Shown in pieces: positions 44,661 through 56,373 of a stretch of DNA of 64,000 bases (positions are counted from its first letter, which is position 1; each line of letters starts with the position of its first letter). The DNA comes from Laccaria trichodermophora (taxonomy: Eukaryota; Basidiomycota; Agaricomycetes; Agaricales; Hydnangiaceae). The translations under genes and the position numbers were made by a program. The stretch covers positions 226,845-290,844 of the forward strand of contig JACTVC010000043.1 of assembly GCA_018417955.1 (NCBI GenBank), given 5' to 3'. The notes under the pieces were generated by a model. It was given only the letters and a program-made list of their open reading frames with translations, made no database searches and was not told the DNA's origin.

Positions 44661-45269
44661 GAGGATTCCCCCTCGTTGCAAAACGGAAAGAAGGAATGAG
44701 AGAGGCGGCGCGGGTCTGAACGTGGGGTGGGACTTCGGTGGCTAGATGTTGGCTAGATGCGTACAAAAGCGATAGTCCAAAAATTAAACGGCGCAGGCGG
44801 CATGGGGAACATTGGAGGTGGTTATATGCGAAAATAGTGAAATTTGTCGACTCGTCGTGATAGTGGAAAGAGACAACAAACAAACGTTGACCAACACGAA
44901 TTTGATCAACGTCAACATCGTCCTCGACCACCATCATTTCCGCCAACTTTGCTAGCTTATCACCTACCAAATTGTCTGCCTTGGATTTGCACTCAGATTT
45001 CTCTTTACATCTGAGGGGAATTAGATATTCAAGCTGTCCAGTTCTCGTACTCGACATTCGCTGGGTATGTAATCTGTCATTTGCTCATTGAGGGTCAAAC
45101 TAACACAGGGATTGAAAGTTCACGCATGGCGCACAAGCTTTCGAAGGGGTAAAGGTTTTGGAAATGCTACTGTGGCAGATATCGGGAACGCAGGTCACCC
45201 AGAGAGTGAGCAGCGGCAGTATTTTGCTACTTTATTGCTCATAACCCTCGTCTTTCTCCGTCAGTCGGT
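44661..45269. other. Spacer with one uncharacterised minus-strand open frame
   Basis: An open frame from 45057 down to 44602 (MSSTRTGQLEYLIPLRCKEKSE..) has a normal amino-acid mix for its first 85 codons (..DNLVGDKLAKLAEMMVVEDDVDVDQ) and could be a short gene or exon. No family recognised. The remainder shows nothing. Confidence 0.25.
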
Positions 45270-48200
45270 GTCCGTAATCCTGGTCGGTGGGGCGAAGACG
45301 ATGAAGGAGTGGTTTGAGCTCTCGTCCGTTACCGTGAACAAAACGTCGAAGTTTAACAAGAGCCGCTCAGGTAGCACATTGCACATGGGCAATTAGAGTA
45401 CTGGCACAGCACTCTCGAGGTGAAGGCGTTCAAATTGGGGAGATAATAGCGCAGGTCGGAACCCAAGGGGGAAAAGATTCGGATTCTAGACAATGCTGGG
45501 TAGGTGTATGTAGTGGAAGAACATAGGATTTGCTGCCCAACGTGCGCCAATCAAGCCACAGTTCTCGAATCCGTGATCTCTGGACGACCACTCCTAGATT
45601 CAAGGAGCACGTCAGCACGACCAAGTAGCTGTCTCCTCACAAAGGGAGAGCCGTTTTGGGAGCTAAATGCAATACGACTGGTGGGTAGCAAGTTGAGGTG
45701 TATGGGGCTACTGCCGTTGTCGTTTTGTGGTGGTGGTGAAAGATGCAGGTGTCTTGGACGTAGAAGCAGGAGTAGGTCCAGTCAACGAACAAACGCCCAA
45801 AAAATGCATCAACAACCCCTTGCAGCCCCTCCTCGTTTCAGGTGTCTCTTCCGCCTTGGCCGGGCCAACGTTCAGTTGTATCCTGCTCATGCACCGCGGT
45901 GTAGCCGGGAGCGTGGTTGTGTGGGGTGGGAGCAGGGTACAGATGCCGGAGTATACATTAGTTATTTTGATGGATGTTGCGAGCTTGAGCCCATGCGCAC
46001 GGAAGAAAAGTACCTCTTCAGATAAGTGGTCGTACATAGTGAGGTTGCCTTGTTGTCACTTCAAGGTGGGAGTAAGTTCATGACTAGACAAATACTGAGA
46101 GAAAAAGAACATATGACAATGACGCACAAACCCCTTCCGCGCGCCTCGAGATGCATCATTTCTTCCTGGCTTTTATCTGCATTCCCGGGAACTCCTTCGC
46201 TATGATGAGTTCTGTCTTGCTGGGCATGAGATTTGTCCGCCAACACGACGTCCGCGTGGATAGTAAGTATGTGGTTTGTGAGGACGTCGAACAGGGTACC
46301 AGAACCCAGCGGGATACGTTTGGGAGTAGGCGAGAAGGCGTGAATGGGTGGTGGGTTCAAAGGTTTCAGCTGGAGCATCTCTTCGTCTGAGAGGGTAGCT
46401 AGTTTGGAGAGGGGCCAGTATTCGATCTCTTGGGCGACCCATTTCAAGCGGTATCGGGTTAGTTGTTCACGGGGCAGTTAGAACAGGGTACACCGCTGTC
46501 CTCTGCGGACACATTGTCTGCATCGGTGTCGTCCATCGCCTTGGATTTAGCAAATCTTCTCATCCTGCACCACACATCCCATGTCCTTCAGCAACCTCGC
46601 GACCTTCTCCCTGGTAATCCTCGATGCTAATCGAAACCCCTTCCTATTAGTGGTCACGTCCTCTTGCAAGGGCGCAGATTCTCCCGTCATTGGGCTCAAG
46701 AAAGGATGAAAGGAAGTGAATGTAAAGTTGCAGAGATCGAAAGTGTTGATCGTGTTCACTGGTAAACGGTGATTTTACAAGAGGGCGTATAGTTCTTCTG
46801 TAGATGCCCTAGGTGACCTAGGAGTGTGTCTGTGATGGATCCAAATGCGATCTGTACATCTCGGCGTAAGCCAAGCGTCGAGATCAACGAGCAGGCTGGT
46901 CCCGTCAGTTGGTATTCCTGGACACGCCGTTGAATTTCCTCGCATGCTGAACGTAGCCGGCCTTTTTTGAGAATGTATACAGGTGAAGCGTCAGCTTCGA
47001 GAGCCACGAATGCCCGCGATGCAGCTAATGGGTCCCGATCCTATGATAAGGATTCCCCTCGTTACAAGACGAAAAGAAAGAATGAGGGAGACACCCGAAC
47101 GTGGGTTGGGAGCTTGGGAGGTGACTATATGCGCACAATATCAATAGTCCGAACATTATAAAAATGAGGCAGGCAGCGTGGGGAACATTGGAGGTAGTTA
47201 TATGCGCGACTTCGACTGCTGGTAGTGGAAAAAGGGATCAACCAAAACAAATCCTACAGCATCTAGGAACGTCAGCTGACTCTGTGAAACAATCCGTTAC
47301 CCATCCAGAAAATTGACGCCGCACAGCATCAACAACTCTCTTCTAAACCACGATGTCTGATTCTAATCGCCCTCGTGAAAATCGTTTGAAAAGAAAGTTC
47401 AATGGAATGCATGACCGGCGCATGGGCGCAGACCGCCCACGTAATGAACGTAGCGGTTCGAGGTTGGAGTTCACAACTCCTAGGCTGGCAGATAGCATGC
47501 TGACGAAATTTAGGTCGACATTTACAAGGGTGCCAGAGGTTACGCGGCAGGGAACGTCTCTGGTGCGTGTTAATAATGCTTTAATAAATTCCCAGGCTCA
47601 TATCCTTTGTCTTTGGGAATCCCAGAATGTAATGCAGGGAGCTCACAACATTAACATGAGAGATACGACACTCTATGTGGCCCAAAATGTGTGTACTGTG
47701 ACAACAGCTTTGATTGTTTGAGATATTGATCAGACTTACAAGATTGAGGTTCATGAACATGCCAGTGGGGGTCAAGATGATTTACTCTTGGTTCCCCAAA
47801 AACCAAATTCAAGTGCCTTATTTACAGGCCGTGAGGATGTTCTCAAGAGGCTCATGGATCACTTTTCAGCTCAAGATCAAGTAGATAAAAGCAGGAAGTC
47901 TTTTTTGTTGTATGGTATGGGGGGTATTGGCAAGACACAGATTTGTCTGAAGTTTGTTGAAAAGATGGCTGAAAGGTAAGTTTCTTCACATAATATATTT
48001 CTGATTTTATGACAGGTACACCTAGATTCTCTCATGTTTTCTGGATTGATGCATCTTCTGAAGATACCATTGCCCTTGGGTTAAAGGGTCTTTGCTCTCA
48101 CCCTGATGCTAAAGCTGCTGGTGTCTCTGTGTCCTCTGAGTCTGCTCTTATCTGGATTGGATCTCTGCAGAGTGAATGGCTGCTTGTATTTGACAGTGCT

Positions 48201-50118
48201 GATGGTGCACCTGAAGTAGTAGAAAGGTTTATTCCATCTGGTTCTCAGGGAAATATTCTGGTTACTAGCAGAAATCGATCTCTTGGGCGGGTGACATCTT
48301 ATGATAATTCTCTTGAAGTTGATCAGATGGCTGAAAAGGAAGCTGTATCACTCCTGCTGAAAGTGAGCCATCTAACTGGCCTTTCTGAAGATGTTTACAA
48401 CATAGCTCAACAAATTGTAAAAAAGCTCTGCTGCTTACCTCTAGCTGTTGACCAAGCAGGAGCTTCCATTGAAGCTGGTCTCTGCAGTATTGATAATTAT
48501 CTGGAGCATCTCTCTCAACATAGGAAGAAGCTTATGAACCACCCTTCCTTTAGGGGTGCATCTCAGTACAATTGTACAGTCTATGAAACATGGGATTTGT
48601 CATTCAATGAGATTGAATCAAGGGCAAGCAAGAAATCTGGTGGAGATGGTAGAGCAGCTGCTCAGGCTGCTCTTCTTATTCTGGAAACTGCTGCATTCCT
48701 ACATCATGAGAATATAATTGAGGCTGCTTTTAGAAAAGCTGCTATTGAGTTCTCCAAAGGACAATATGGTAGACTGGAACGGAAAGTTAAAAGCTGCATC
48801 AGTGAATTGCTTCAGCTTGAAAAAGATCAGTCTTGGAATCAATTCTTCTTTCATGAAGGAATTCGGGTTCTTATGTCGTTTTCTTTGATCAAGCAGCACT
48901 CAACCTCTGCAGGAACTTATGCCATTCACCCATTGATGCATCAATGGAGTAGAGATAGAATGTCAATATCTCAAAAGAAGTGCATGATGCAAGTGTCAAA
49001 ATTGATCCTTGTGAACTGTATTACAGAGGAGATGACAGCTGAGAACATTGCATTCAACAGGCTTCTTGTGCCACACATCAAAGCCATTTACCAGTCACAG
49101 GAGGAAAATGGCTTTGAAAGAGTGTTTAATAATAAGGAATATTCTAAGTTTAGTTATGTGTTGAATGAAAATGGAATGTGGAAAGATGCAGAGTATTTTC
49201 AATATAAAATTGTAGAAATGGGTATAAAGAAGCAGGGGCCAGAACATCCAGATATCTTGACCAGTATGGGAAATCTTGCATTGACATATTCAAACCAAGG
49301 AAAATATGAGGAGGCTGGGGAGCTGGAGCTGAAAGTCCTGGATCTGTGTAACAGAGTACTGGGGCCAGAACATCCAGATACCTTGGGTAGCATGAATAAT
49401 CTTGCAGTGACATATTTAAATGAAGGAAAATATGATGAGGCTGGGGAGCTGCAGCTGAAAGTCCTGGATCTATGTAAAAGGGTGATGGAGCCAGAACACC
49501 CAAATACCTTGACCAGTATGGCAAATCTTGCAAGCACATATTTAAAGCAAGAAAAATATGAGGAGGCTGGGGAGATGCAGCTGAAAGTTCTGGATCTACA
49601 GAAGAGGGTGCTGGGGCCAGAACATCCAAATACCTTGGGTAGCATGAATAATCTTGCATCAATATATGCAATTCAAGAAAAATATGAGGAGGCTGGGGAG
49701 CTGCAGCTGAAAGTCTTGGATCGGCGTAAAAGAGTACTGGGGACAGAACATCCAGATACCTTGTGCAGCATGGCGAGTCTTGCATTGACATATTTCAATG
49801 AAGAAAAATATGAGGAGGCTGAGGAGCTGCAGCTGAAAGTTCTGGATCTACAGAAGAGGGTGCTGGGGCCAGAACATCCAAATACCTTGGGTAGCATGAA
49901 TAATCTTGCATCAATATATGCAATTCAAGAAAAATATGAGGAGGCTGGGGAGCTGCAGCTGAAAGTCTTGGATCAGCGTAAAAAAGTACTGGGGCCAGAA
50001 CATCCAGATACCTTGGGTAGCATGCATAATCTTGTATCAATATATTCAAATCAAGAAAAATATGAGGAGGCTGGGGAGCTGGAGCTAAAAGTCCTGGATC
50101 TGGAAGGCTGGTTGGTAA
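45270..50118. repeat. Right arm of the large inverted repeat (partner 25741-30720)
   Basis: Carries R1 copy 4 (minus) and NLR-2 (plus), in mirror arrangement to the left arm. The edge near 45270-45680 matches 30350-30720 in reverse. It ends inside the NLR-2 TPR array, where unrelated repeats take over. Confidence 0.85.
45690..47007 (-). pseudogene. R1 family, copy 4 (best preserved)
   Basis: Minus-strand blocks in order: ALEADASPVYILKKGRLRSACEEIQ..LISTLGLRRDVQIAFGS (47007-46756, 83 codons open), TGESAPLQEDVTTNRKGFRL..LLKDMGCVVQDEKIC (to 46547), KWVAQEIEYWPLSKLATLSDEEMLQLKP (46447 down), LTNHILTIHADVVLADKS, and a tail to about 45700. The first two blocks are separated by an in-frame stop or a very short intron (..KITVYQ then TGA). 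It may be a decayed multi-exon gene. Divergent from NLR-2 with roughly 350 bp between. No function assigned. Confidence 0.5.
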
Positions 50119-50183
50119 TCCCAGCCTCACTCACTCAGATTAGTGTTGCTGCAGGTCAGCTAGCTGAGAGCCAGCTTATGTAA
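47353..50183 (+). pseudogene. NLR-2: NB-ARC/TPR protein with damaged splice acceptor
   Basis: Same structure as NLR-1: exons 47353-47688, 47734-47975 and 48017-50183. It keeps the P-loop YGMGGIGKTQ, LLVFDSADG, NILVTSRN and CCLPLAVDQAG, with seven 42-residue TPRs. Intron 2 has a normal GTAAGT donor, but its acceptor, AAG in NLR-1, reads AGG here. The only nearby AG is one base upstream and would shift the frame into a TAG after two codons. Unless an unusual acceptor is used, the protein stops right after the P-loop. TPRs 4-5 and 6-7 are near identical, a 252-bp internal duplication (49597 and 49849). After TPR 7 the sequence changes to an unrelated 26-residue tail (GWLVIPASLTQ..), so the C terminus was replaced. 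Probably a pseudogene or a repeat reservoir for NLR-1. Confidence 0.72.
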
Positions 50184-51176
50184 GCCAGCTAAATTTCCTT
50201 AAGTGGCTCAGCTTGGCTTTTAGCTGACCCAAAGCTGGCTCAAGCTGGCACATAATTCTCAAAGTGATGTGACTATAAATCTGGGTAAATTAGATGCTGT
50301 CTACCTGATAGATACACAGTGTAATGTATATTTCGAGCATAGAACTATGATAGAAACCAAATGGTTACGAAAATAAATAAAAATTCGCAAAAAAATAGGG
50401 GAGGATGTGAGATAGCATAGAAATAGGAGCATGTATGGATGTCATCTCTTCAGCTACTTCAAATATGACTAGAATACAATGTAAACGAGCCTTCAGTGAT
50501 GAAAAATGGTGGGAAGCTGACTGAGATACAGCTCAACTCCCTCCAAAACAGAAAATGTAACATATCTCTGGAACGCAGATGCGCAAACCTCTCGTCTCTT
50601 CAGGACCTTCAAACGACACTAGAATATGTTTTAAACGAGCCCTAGATCATAAGAAACGATGGAAATTTGACTGACCTAGGGTACTTGCTCCCCAAGACAG
50701 AAAATGTAACATATCTCTGGAACGCAGACACACGAACCTCTTATCTCTTTGGGACCTTCAAATGACATTAAAATATGTTTCAAACGAGCCTTTAATGAAG
50801 GATGATGATGGAGAACTCATGAAGATAGAGTACACCCTCCTGATGGATCAGGAAACTTAGCATGACAGATATCTCAAAAATCTGATGGCAGATGCCTCTC
50901 ATCTCTTGAGGCCCTGAAATAGACAGCAAGTAGCTGGTAATCAACACTTATTTGGTTGAAAACAGTACAGAACTGATGAAGATACAATATAGCCTCACAG
51001 TGTCTATCCAGCACCTATTACATGTTTCTTAGGGCTATTATTGGGCTATTCTGGTGCCCATTCTCAAGTTATACTATGTGGAACTCATTTACAATTGATG
51101 TGGTACACTATTTAAGTTTACAGTTAAACATAAATTGGGGGAGAAGAGGAGAGGGAAGGCAAAAGAAATGTGACAG
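50184..51176. repeat. Non-coding region with a tandem repeat of about 149 bp
   Basis: Units contain acagaaaatgtaacatatct (50548 and 50697, 149 bp apart) and aaacgagccttt/aaacgagcccta. Three to four diverged units span about 50430-51000. Just before, 50120-50240 is rich in CAGCTGGCT/AGCTGACC words. No gene seen. Confidence 0.65.
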
Positions 51177-51407
51177 ATGCTGAAGCACTACAAGTGGCAC
51201 TTGGTCAACTATCCTACAAACCCTCAAAGCAAGGAACCAGAGCGCCCCCCAAGGGTGATTATTGTGGGATGGAGGGCCTTGGGGTTATGGGGTGACAGTG
51301 CAGCTGGGGAAGGGGTGTTGGATGAGGGAGAGGGTGACGAAGGGGCAGAGGGCAGAAAGTGGTAAGGTGGGGAGGGGTGGAGGGCAAGGAAGTGACTCGA
51401 TGAGGCG

Positions 51408-51991
51408 TAGTGTTTGGAAGTCCGGTCACGTGACTGGAAAAAGACTGTAACCAGATCGGACCAAGACCACAAAAAACTGGACCTGCAGTTCGGTTTTTTG
51501 ATTTTTGAGAACTAAAGACTGCGAAAAAACCGGTCTAAATGAACCGGTCTTAACCGGTTATGACCGGTTTTTTGTAGCCCACTAAATACCCTTCAAAACG
51601 CACCCAAGCACATATTAATTGGTTCAGAATTGACAAAGATATAAATAAAAATGTAAAATTTCGTTAAAAGTAGTAGATGTACAAGACTCTTTTTATAGAA
51701 ACACTAATTCTCAACGGAATTTAACGTTCTTGGGCTCTTTTTAAAGCTACGAAACACGTTAACAAATTTACCGATTCATAATTTTAAAATATTGGCCAGA
51801 AAACCGGTTTTAAACCGGTTAAAACCGAAGAAGACCAAGACTGGTCTATAGACTGCAAAAAGACTGCAGACTGTGGTTTTTTGCAGTCCGGTTCGGTTTT
51901 TTGACTTCTGGGAAAAATGCGGACCGGTTATGGTTATGGTTAAAGCCCAGGGGCGTCAAAAAACTGGACCAGACCGGACTTTTAAACACTA
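51408..51991. mobile_element. hAT MITE (TAGTGTTT termini), copy 1
   Basis: Termini TAGTGTTTGGAAGTCCGGTC and, inverted, CCGGACTTTTAAACACTA. Flanks ATGAGGCG (51400-51407) and ATGAGGTG (51992-51999) are an 8-bp duplication with one difference. Length 584 bp. The interior has many ACCGGT(TT) motifs near both ends and an AT-rich middle. No coding capacity. Inverted copy at 52184-52747. Confidence 0.88.
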
Positions 51992-52183
51992 ATGAGGTGT
52001 GAGGGTGGCTTGAACATGAACATGTTTTGAGTTAGTTGTACTTGTGAGAGGGCTTTTCTCTTTTGTTGTTCTGTAGCATTGATTTGGTTATTGTCTTAGT
52101 TTTTTTACAGTATACTATGGAGGAGAGGAGGCCTTGGAGTAGCTTCTTCTAAATCTTATGGTCATCCTTGTGGGCTCTTTGAT

Positions 52184-52747
52184 TAGTGTTTGAAAGTCCG
52201 GTCTGGTCTGGTCTTTTGACGCCCAGGGGCCTTAACCGTAACCGTAACCGGTCTACCCTTTTCCCAGAAGTCAAAAAGACCGGACTGGACTGCAAAAGAC
52301 TGCGGTCTGCAGTCTTTTTGCAGTCTTTAGACCGGTTTCGGTCTGCACCAGTTTTAACCGGTCTTTAGGCTAATATTTTAAAATTATAAATCGGTAAATT
52401 TATTAACATTTTTACTGGCTTTGAAACGAGCCCAAGAACGTTAAATTTGGTTAGGAATTGGTGTTTCTATAAAATAAATCTGGTACATCTACTATTTCCA
52501 AAAATATTTTACAATTTAATTCATATCTCTCTTGATTCTTTACCAAATTGTATGTTTTTGGGTGCGTTTTAAAAGGTATTCAAGGGGCTACAAAAGACCG
52601 GTCCAAACTGGTTCACATTAACCGGTTTTTTTGCAGTCTTAACATCTCAAAAATAAAAGACCGTAACCGCAAGTCCGGTCTTTTGTGGTCTTGGTCCAGT
52701 CTGGTTATGGTTTTTTTCCAGTCACGAGACCGGACTTCTAAACACTA
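52184..52747. mobile_element. hAT MITE (TAGTGTTT termini), copy 2
   Basis: Perfect 8-bp duplication TCTTTGAT at 52176-52183 and 52748-52755. Termini TAGTGTTTGAAAGTCCGGTC and, inverted, GACCGGACTTCTAAACACTA. Length 564 bp. It is the reverse orientation of copy 1 with moderate divergence. Both sit in the same F2 pseudogene. Confidence 0.92.
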
Positions 52748-54114
52748 TCTTTGATTGCTCACAGAAAGCTTCAGCGAGAAATTCGACCATTGCTTGGGAC
52801 TTTTTGGAACATTTAGAGGCTCCATTGGCATTGCTGGCCTTGGCTTTTTTTGGACTGCTTCCGGCATCAGCGTCTTTCTTTGGCTTGGCTTTCACTGGTG
52901 TAACAAATTTATTCCCCCCTTTCTTTTCTTTGACAGATGTAGAAACATCATTGTGTTTCCTCTTCTTTCCTTGTTTCTTGCCTGGTAGTAAATCAAGGGA
53001 TCAGCATGTCACCAACGACGATAAAATGATAATGCAAACTTGCAGCCCATTCAACTTGAACTTCTTCATCCTCTATCCAGATATCCAAGATCATACCCTC
53101 TTTCTGCACAAGCTACGTCACAGGGTCCAGAGCACTACAAACCCACCCAACTGCTCTGACAACTCTTTGTGGTTCATATATCGTGAACCAAGGTATGACT
53201 TTACATATGTCGAAGTCTGTCTAGGAGAGACTATCTTTGTGGGGCTTCCAGACACACAACTTGATTTTGTATACTAGTTGGAGCTTTGACATGTCTTTCT
53301 CAACTAACCATGCACTCTATGCAACATGTGAGTGTGGGCACGTCCGGGAGGAGAATGCATGGAAAAAAAGAATGCAGTGGTCCATGACTCAGAGGGAAGA
53401 ACCCAACACAGTAAAATGTGGCCTTTTTGCTGCTGCCAGTGGGGCGTTCAAGAGCCACGCTGGGGTGGTCGTCGCCTGTGTCAATGACATAGCCATAGAT
53501 AGTAAGGATTGGATAAGGACCATTGGATGCACCCAACGCGACAAGGCTCACCATTCCAGGCCATGGCACACACATCTGGCATGCTCAGGAGTGTAGCTCT
53601 CCCCACAGGGGAGAACTGGCTATTTGGCCAATGGGTATATAAGTAAGCAAATGTTGATTGGAGGCATTAATGCTCTCCCATAAGTATTCTTCCCATATGC
53701 CTACCATGCACACTTGAAGTTTAATTCAAGTAAGCTCCAAAATGCAAATATCATGGAATTCCTAGCCACAGAAAAAATATGCTCATTAAAATGGGCCATC
53801 ATATGTGGCTGATTTGTTTATTTAATGTGACCACAATGTGCCTAATGGGCATATTATGGTCACATGCTTGATGTACTACTATGCTAAAGTAAATATGCAC
53901 ACACAAATGCAATCAACATGGGACTGCTAGGCACATGTATACTGAGATATCAAATAAAATGCTTCCAATGTAATCAAGGAGCAAATTGAAAAGCCACAGA
54001 AGAACTGTGTCACCCACATCTTGCCTGCATGATGGCCACAGTTTTTCTGTGACTTTTCAATTTGCCCCTTGATTACATTGGAAGCATTTTATTTGATATC
54101 TCAGTATACATGTC

Positions 54115-56373
54115 TAGTGTTGCCATGGTTTGGTCAGGTCTGGTTACAGTCTAGTTTTGCCGGTTTAGGTAATAGATTGATGGCTAATCCAAATCAAACT
54201 GGGTAACAAGGTTCACTTTCTCTGTAATGCCGGTTCAAACCGGTAAACCATCAATTTCAAGCCTAATATGGAAAGCAAGGTGTTATCTACTCTACAGTTG
54301 CCAGTAAAGACTTAATATACACATTAACATCCCCCAGAATGGCATTCTCTCCATCTTGGATGGACTTAATGAACTCCAGGACATCTTCCTGAGATGTTCC
54401 CTGTGTGAAATCTAAGGATCAACCAGATTTTAGAGAAAACTTTAGCATCTGCAGCATTTCCATCAAGTCCTCACCAATTCAGTTTTGATGATGGGTCATG
54501 GTCTCCTTTGCAGATGAAAACACTCTTTCACATGGAACAGCAGACCCTTGGATTGCTAGATAGTCCAAGGCTTCCAGGAAAAGAGTAGGATAACAAAGTT
54601 GATTTTCCTATATGTATCTCAATACAGTGATACCTAAAAAAGGAGGGAAAGTGAAAACACACCTGCCAATACATGAGATTGCTTGTTCCTTTTGACGAGT
54701 CATTGAGGTAACAATTGATTTCATCATCCAGGGAACTGTTCCTGTGTGCATCGTGCCTTGACAAGCCCAAAATGTCATCTGCTGTCCGGTGAGCCAATGA
54801 ACCTCGAATTGAGCAGCCCTGGATGGCTCAGGATCAAAGAGGGGTATAATCAGTAGCGCGCAATGCTGGCGCTGGTTCTGGTGGGTCAGTTGGTGTGATG
54901 GGTGCACTTGACTGGGGTGATGTAGCAGTGCGCCTCTGGCAATAAGGAAGAAGCTAGACGTAGCAGATATCTTTTAGTTAATGGTAGCACTGCATTGAAT
55001 TAATGACACACTGTTTGCCGGATAAGATTTTTGACTTGACTGTGCTGGGAGCTTTCGACATGACTAAGTTTCATTGATGGATTCAAAACTATCAAAATTG
55101 GTGCAAGAGCTTAGTAGATCATCTGAGGCATAATAAGGAAGCTCAACTCACACATGGAGATCATGTATGCAGGGACAAGCTCAGCCCGATTGTGATATGC
55201 ATCAAGCTTATCAATCCCGGCCTGAATAATATCAAAGTATGGCTCATCCATACTTTCCTGCAGCTCATTCCACACAGAAACCATTGCATCAAAGGCCGGC
55301 AACGCATTACATAAAGTAGGAGTCTTTTCCACAGAAAGCTTTTGTTGAAATGCTTCTGGCACCTTTCAGTGTGTCAAAACAAAACCAGATAAAAGCAGTC
55401 ATGCAGCTCACCATGAGAATTTCCCATGCAGCTGCAAGTCCATCCCATTCTTCAGATGAGAGTTTAAACTTCTCCAAGTCCTGAAACTCTCCAGATGAGC
55501 AAATGTCGTCCAGAGGCTACAAAAATGTAAGAGGAATAATCAAGTGGTCAAAAGTGAATTTAATCACATACTTTTTCTAAATGCAATGCCCATTCAATCA
55601 TGTATAGAGTTGAGGACCAGCGAGTATTGACATCATGTAAAAGCTGAAGATCAAGGTCATATTTTTCACAGATCTCTGAGAAGTGCTGGTGGCAGAGTGA
55701 CGAAGCCCACACCTATGATATTGGAATTAGATTATTCTGGAGAGCTGACAAATAATACATACTACCTGAACTAGTGCATGGAGAGTGCTGATTGGGTCAG
55801 TGTGATCACCTGTAGTGGAGCCATAGTCGAGAGTGTTGCAGAAGTAGGCTGTGACATTTGTGATGGGATAGGTGAGCATAGTCACGATTGTGGGGAGTCT
55901 AGATGAAAGCATACCTCAGCTTTGAGTTGTGGACCAATGCGATGACTTTGCATGCACAGGAGGGACAAAATTGGGAAGGAATGCATGAGGCAGAGAGTTG
56001 CAGCAGGACTGACAGCGAAGAATATCACGAAAGAGGTGTAACTTTAGGGCCAGGCATTTTGCAAGTTGCAGTATGGAGACTCCTCAGCACTACAACACTC
56101 AGAAAGGTCGCTGCAGGAGCAAAGTGGCATTGAGGAGGCCTCAACGCAAGGGTGTTATCTATGACAAGATCAACCACAACAGCAACCCTCTGCTTACTAT
56201 CTACTTCCAAATTAGGACTCAAACTGTTGGCATGACCAGTTCAAGCCAGCAAAAACCAGTTTTTCATGTAACTAAACCACATTAAGCGAGAAACTGGTGG
56301 TCCAGTTATAATGGTTTATTTTTGGTTTGGTTTATTGGTTCAACCAGAACCAAGCCAAACCATGGCAACACTA
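54115..56373 (-). mobile_element. hAT transposon, about 2.26 kb, decayed
   Basis: Perfect 8-bp duplication TACATGTC at 54107-54114 and 56374-56381. Termini TAGTGTTGCCATGGTTTGG and, inverted, CCAAACCATGGCAACACTA. It encodes a minus-strand hAT transposase remnant. Its GGTT-rich subterminal words recall those of the MITEs at 51408 and 52184, but the termini differ beyond TAGTGTT. Confidence 0.9.
54288..55912 (-). pseudogene. hAT transposase, C-terminal half with dimerisation domain
   Basis: Minus-strand segments joined by short putative introns. CEKYDLDLQLLHDVNTRWSSTLYMI has the DVxTRWxST motif of the hAT RNase H-like core. FDAMVSVWNELQESM..AELVPAYMISM follows. The dimerisation motif is LEALDYLAIQGSAVPCERVFSSAKE, then a TGA (CGA-type change), IGEDLMEMLQMLKFSLKSG, another stop, and a tail ending at 54288. 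The N-terminal BED zinc finger is not recognisable. Two stops near the C terminus make it inactive. Confidence 0.78.

Larger units (their letters stand above)
51177..53600 (-). pseudogene. F2 family, copy B, split by two hAT MITEs
   Basis: Minus-strand order: HPSVALERP..KKATFYCVGFFPLSHG (about 53480-53390), ALDPVT (stop) LVQKEGMILDIW..EDEEVQ (about 53140-53050), the Lys-rich tract GKKQGKKRKHNDVS..KKAKASNANGASK (52990-52790), then, after the MITE at 52184-52747, a segment at 52183-51992 that matches 41790-41870 of copy A, and, after the MITE at 51408-51991, the Pro/Ser-rich tail (SAPSSPSPSSNTPSP, 51407-51224). Stops and both insertions make it inactive. Comparing it with copy A sets the direction and extent of the family. 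Function unknown. Confidence 0.5.
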
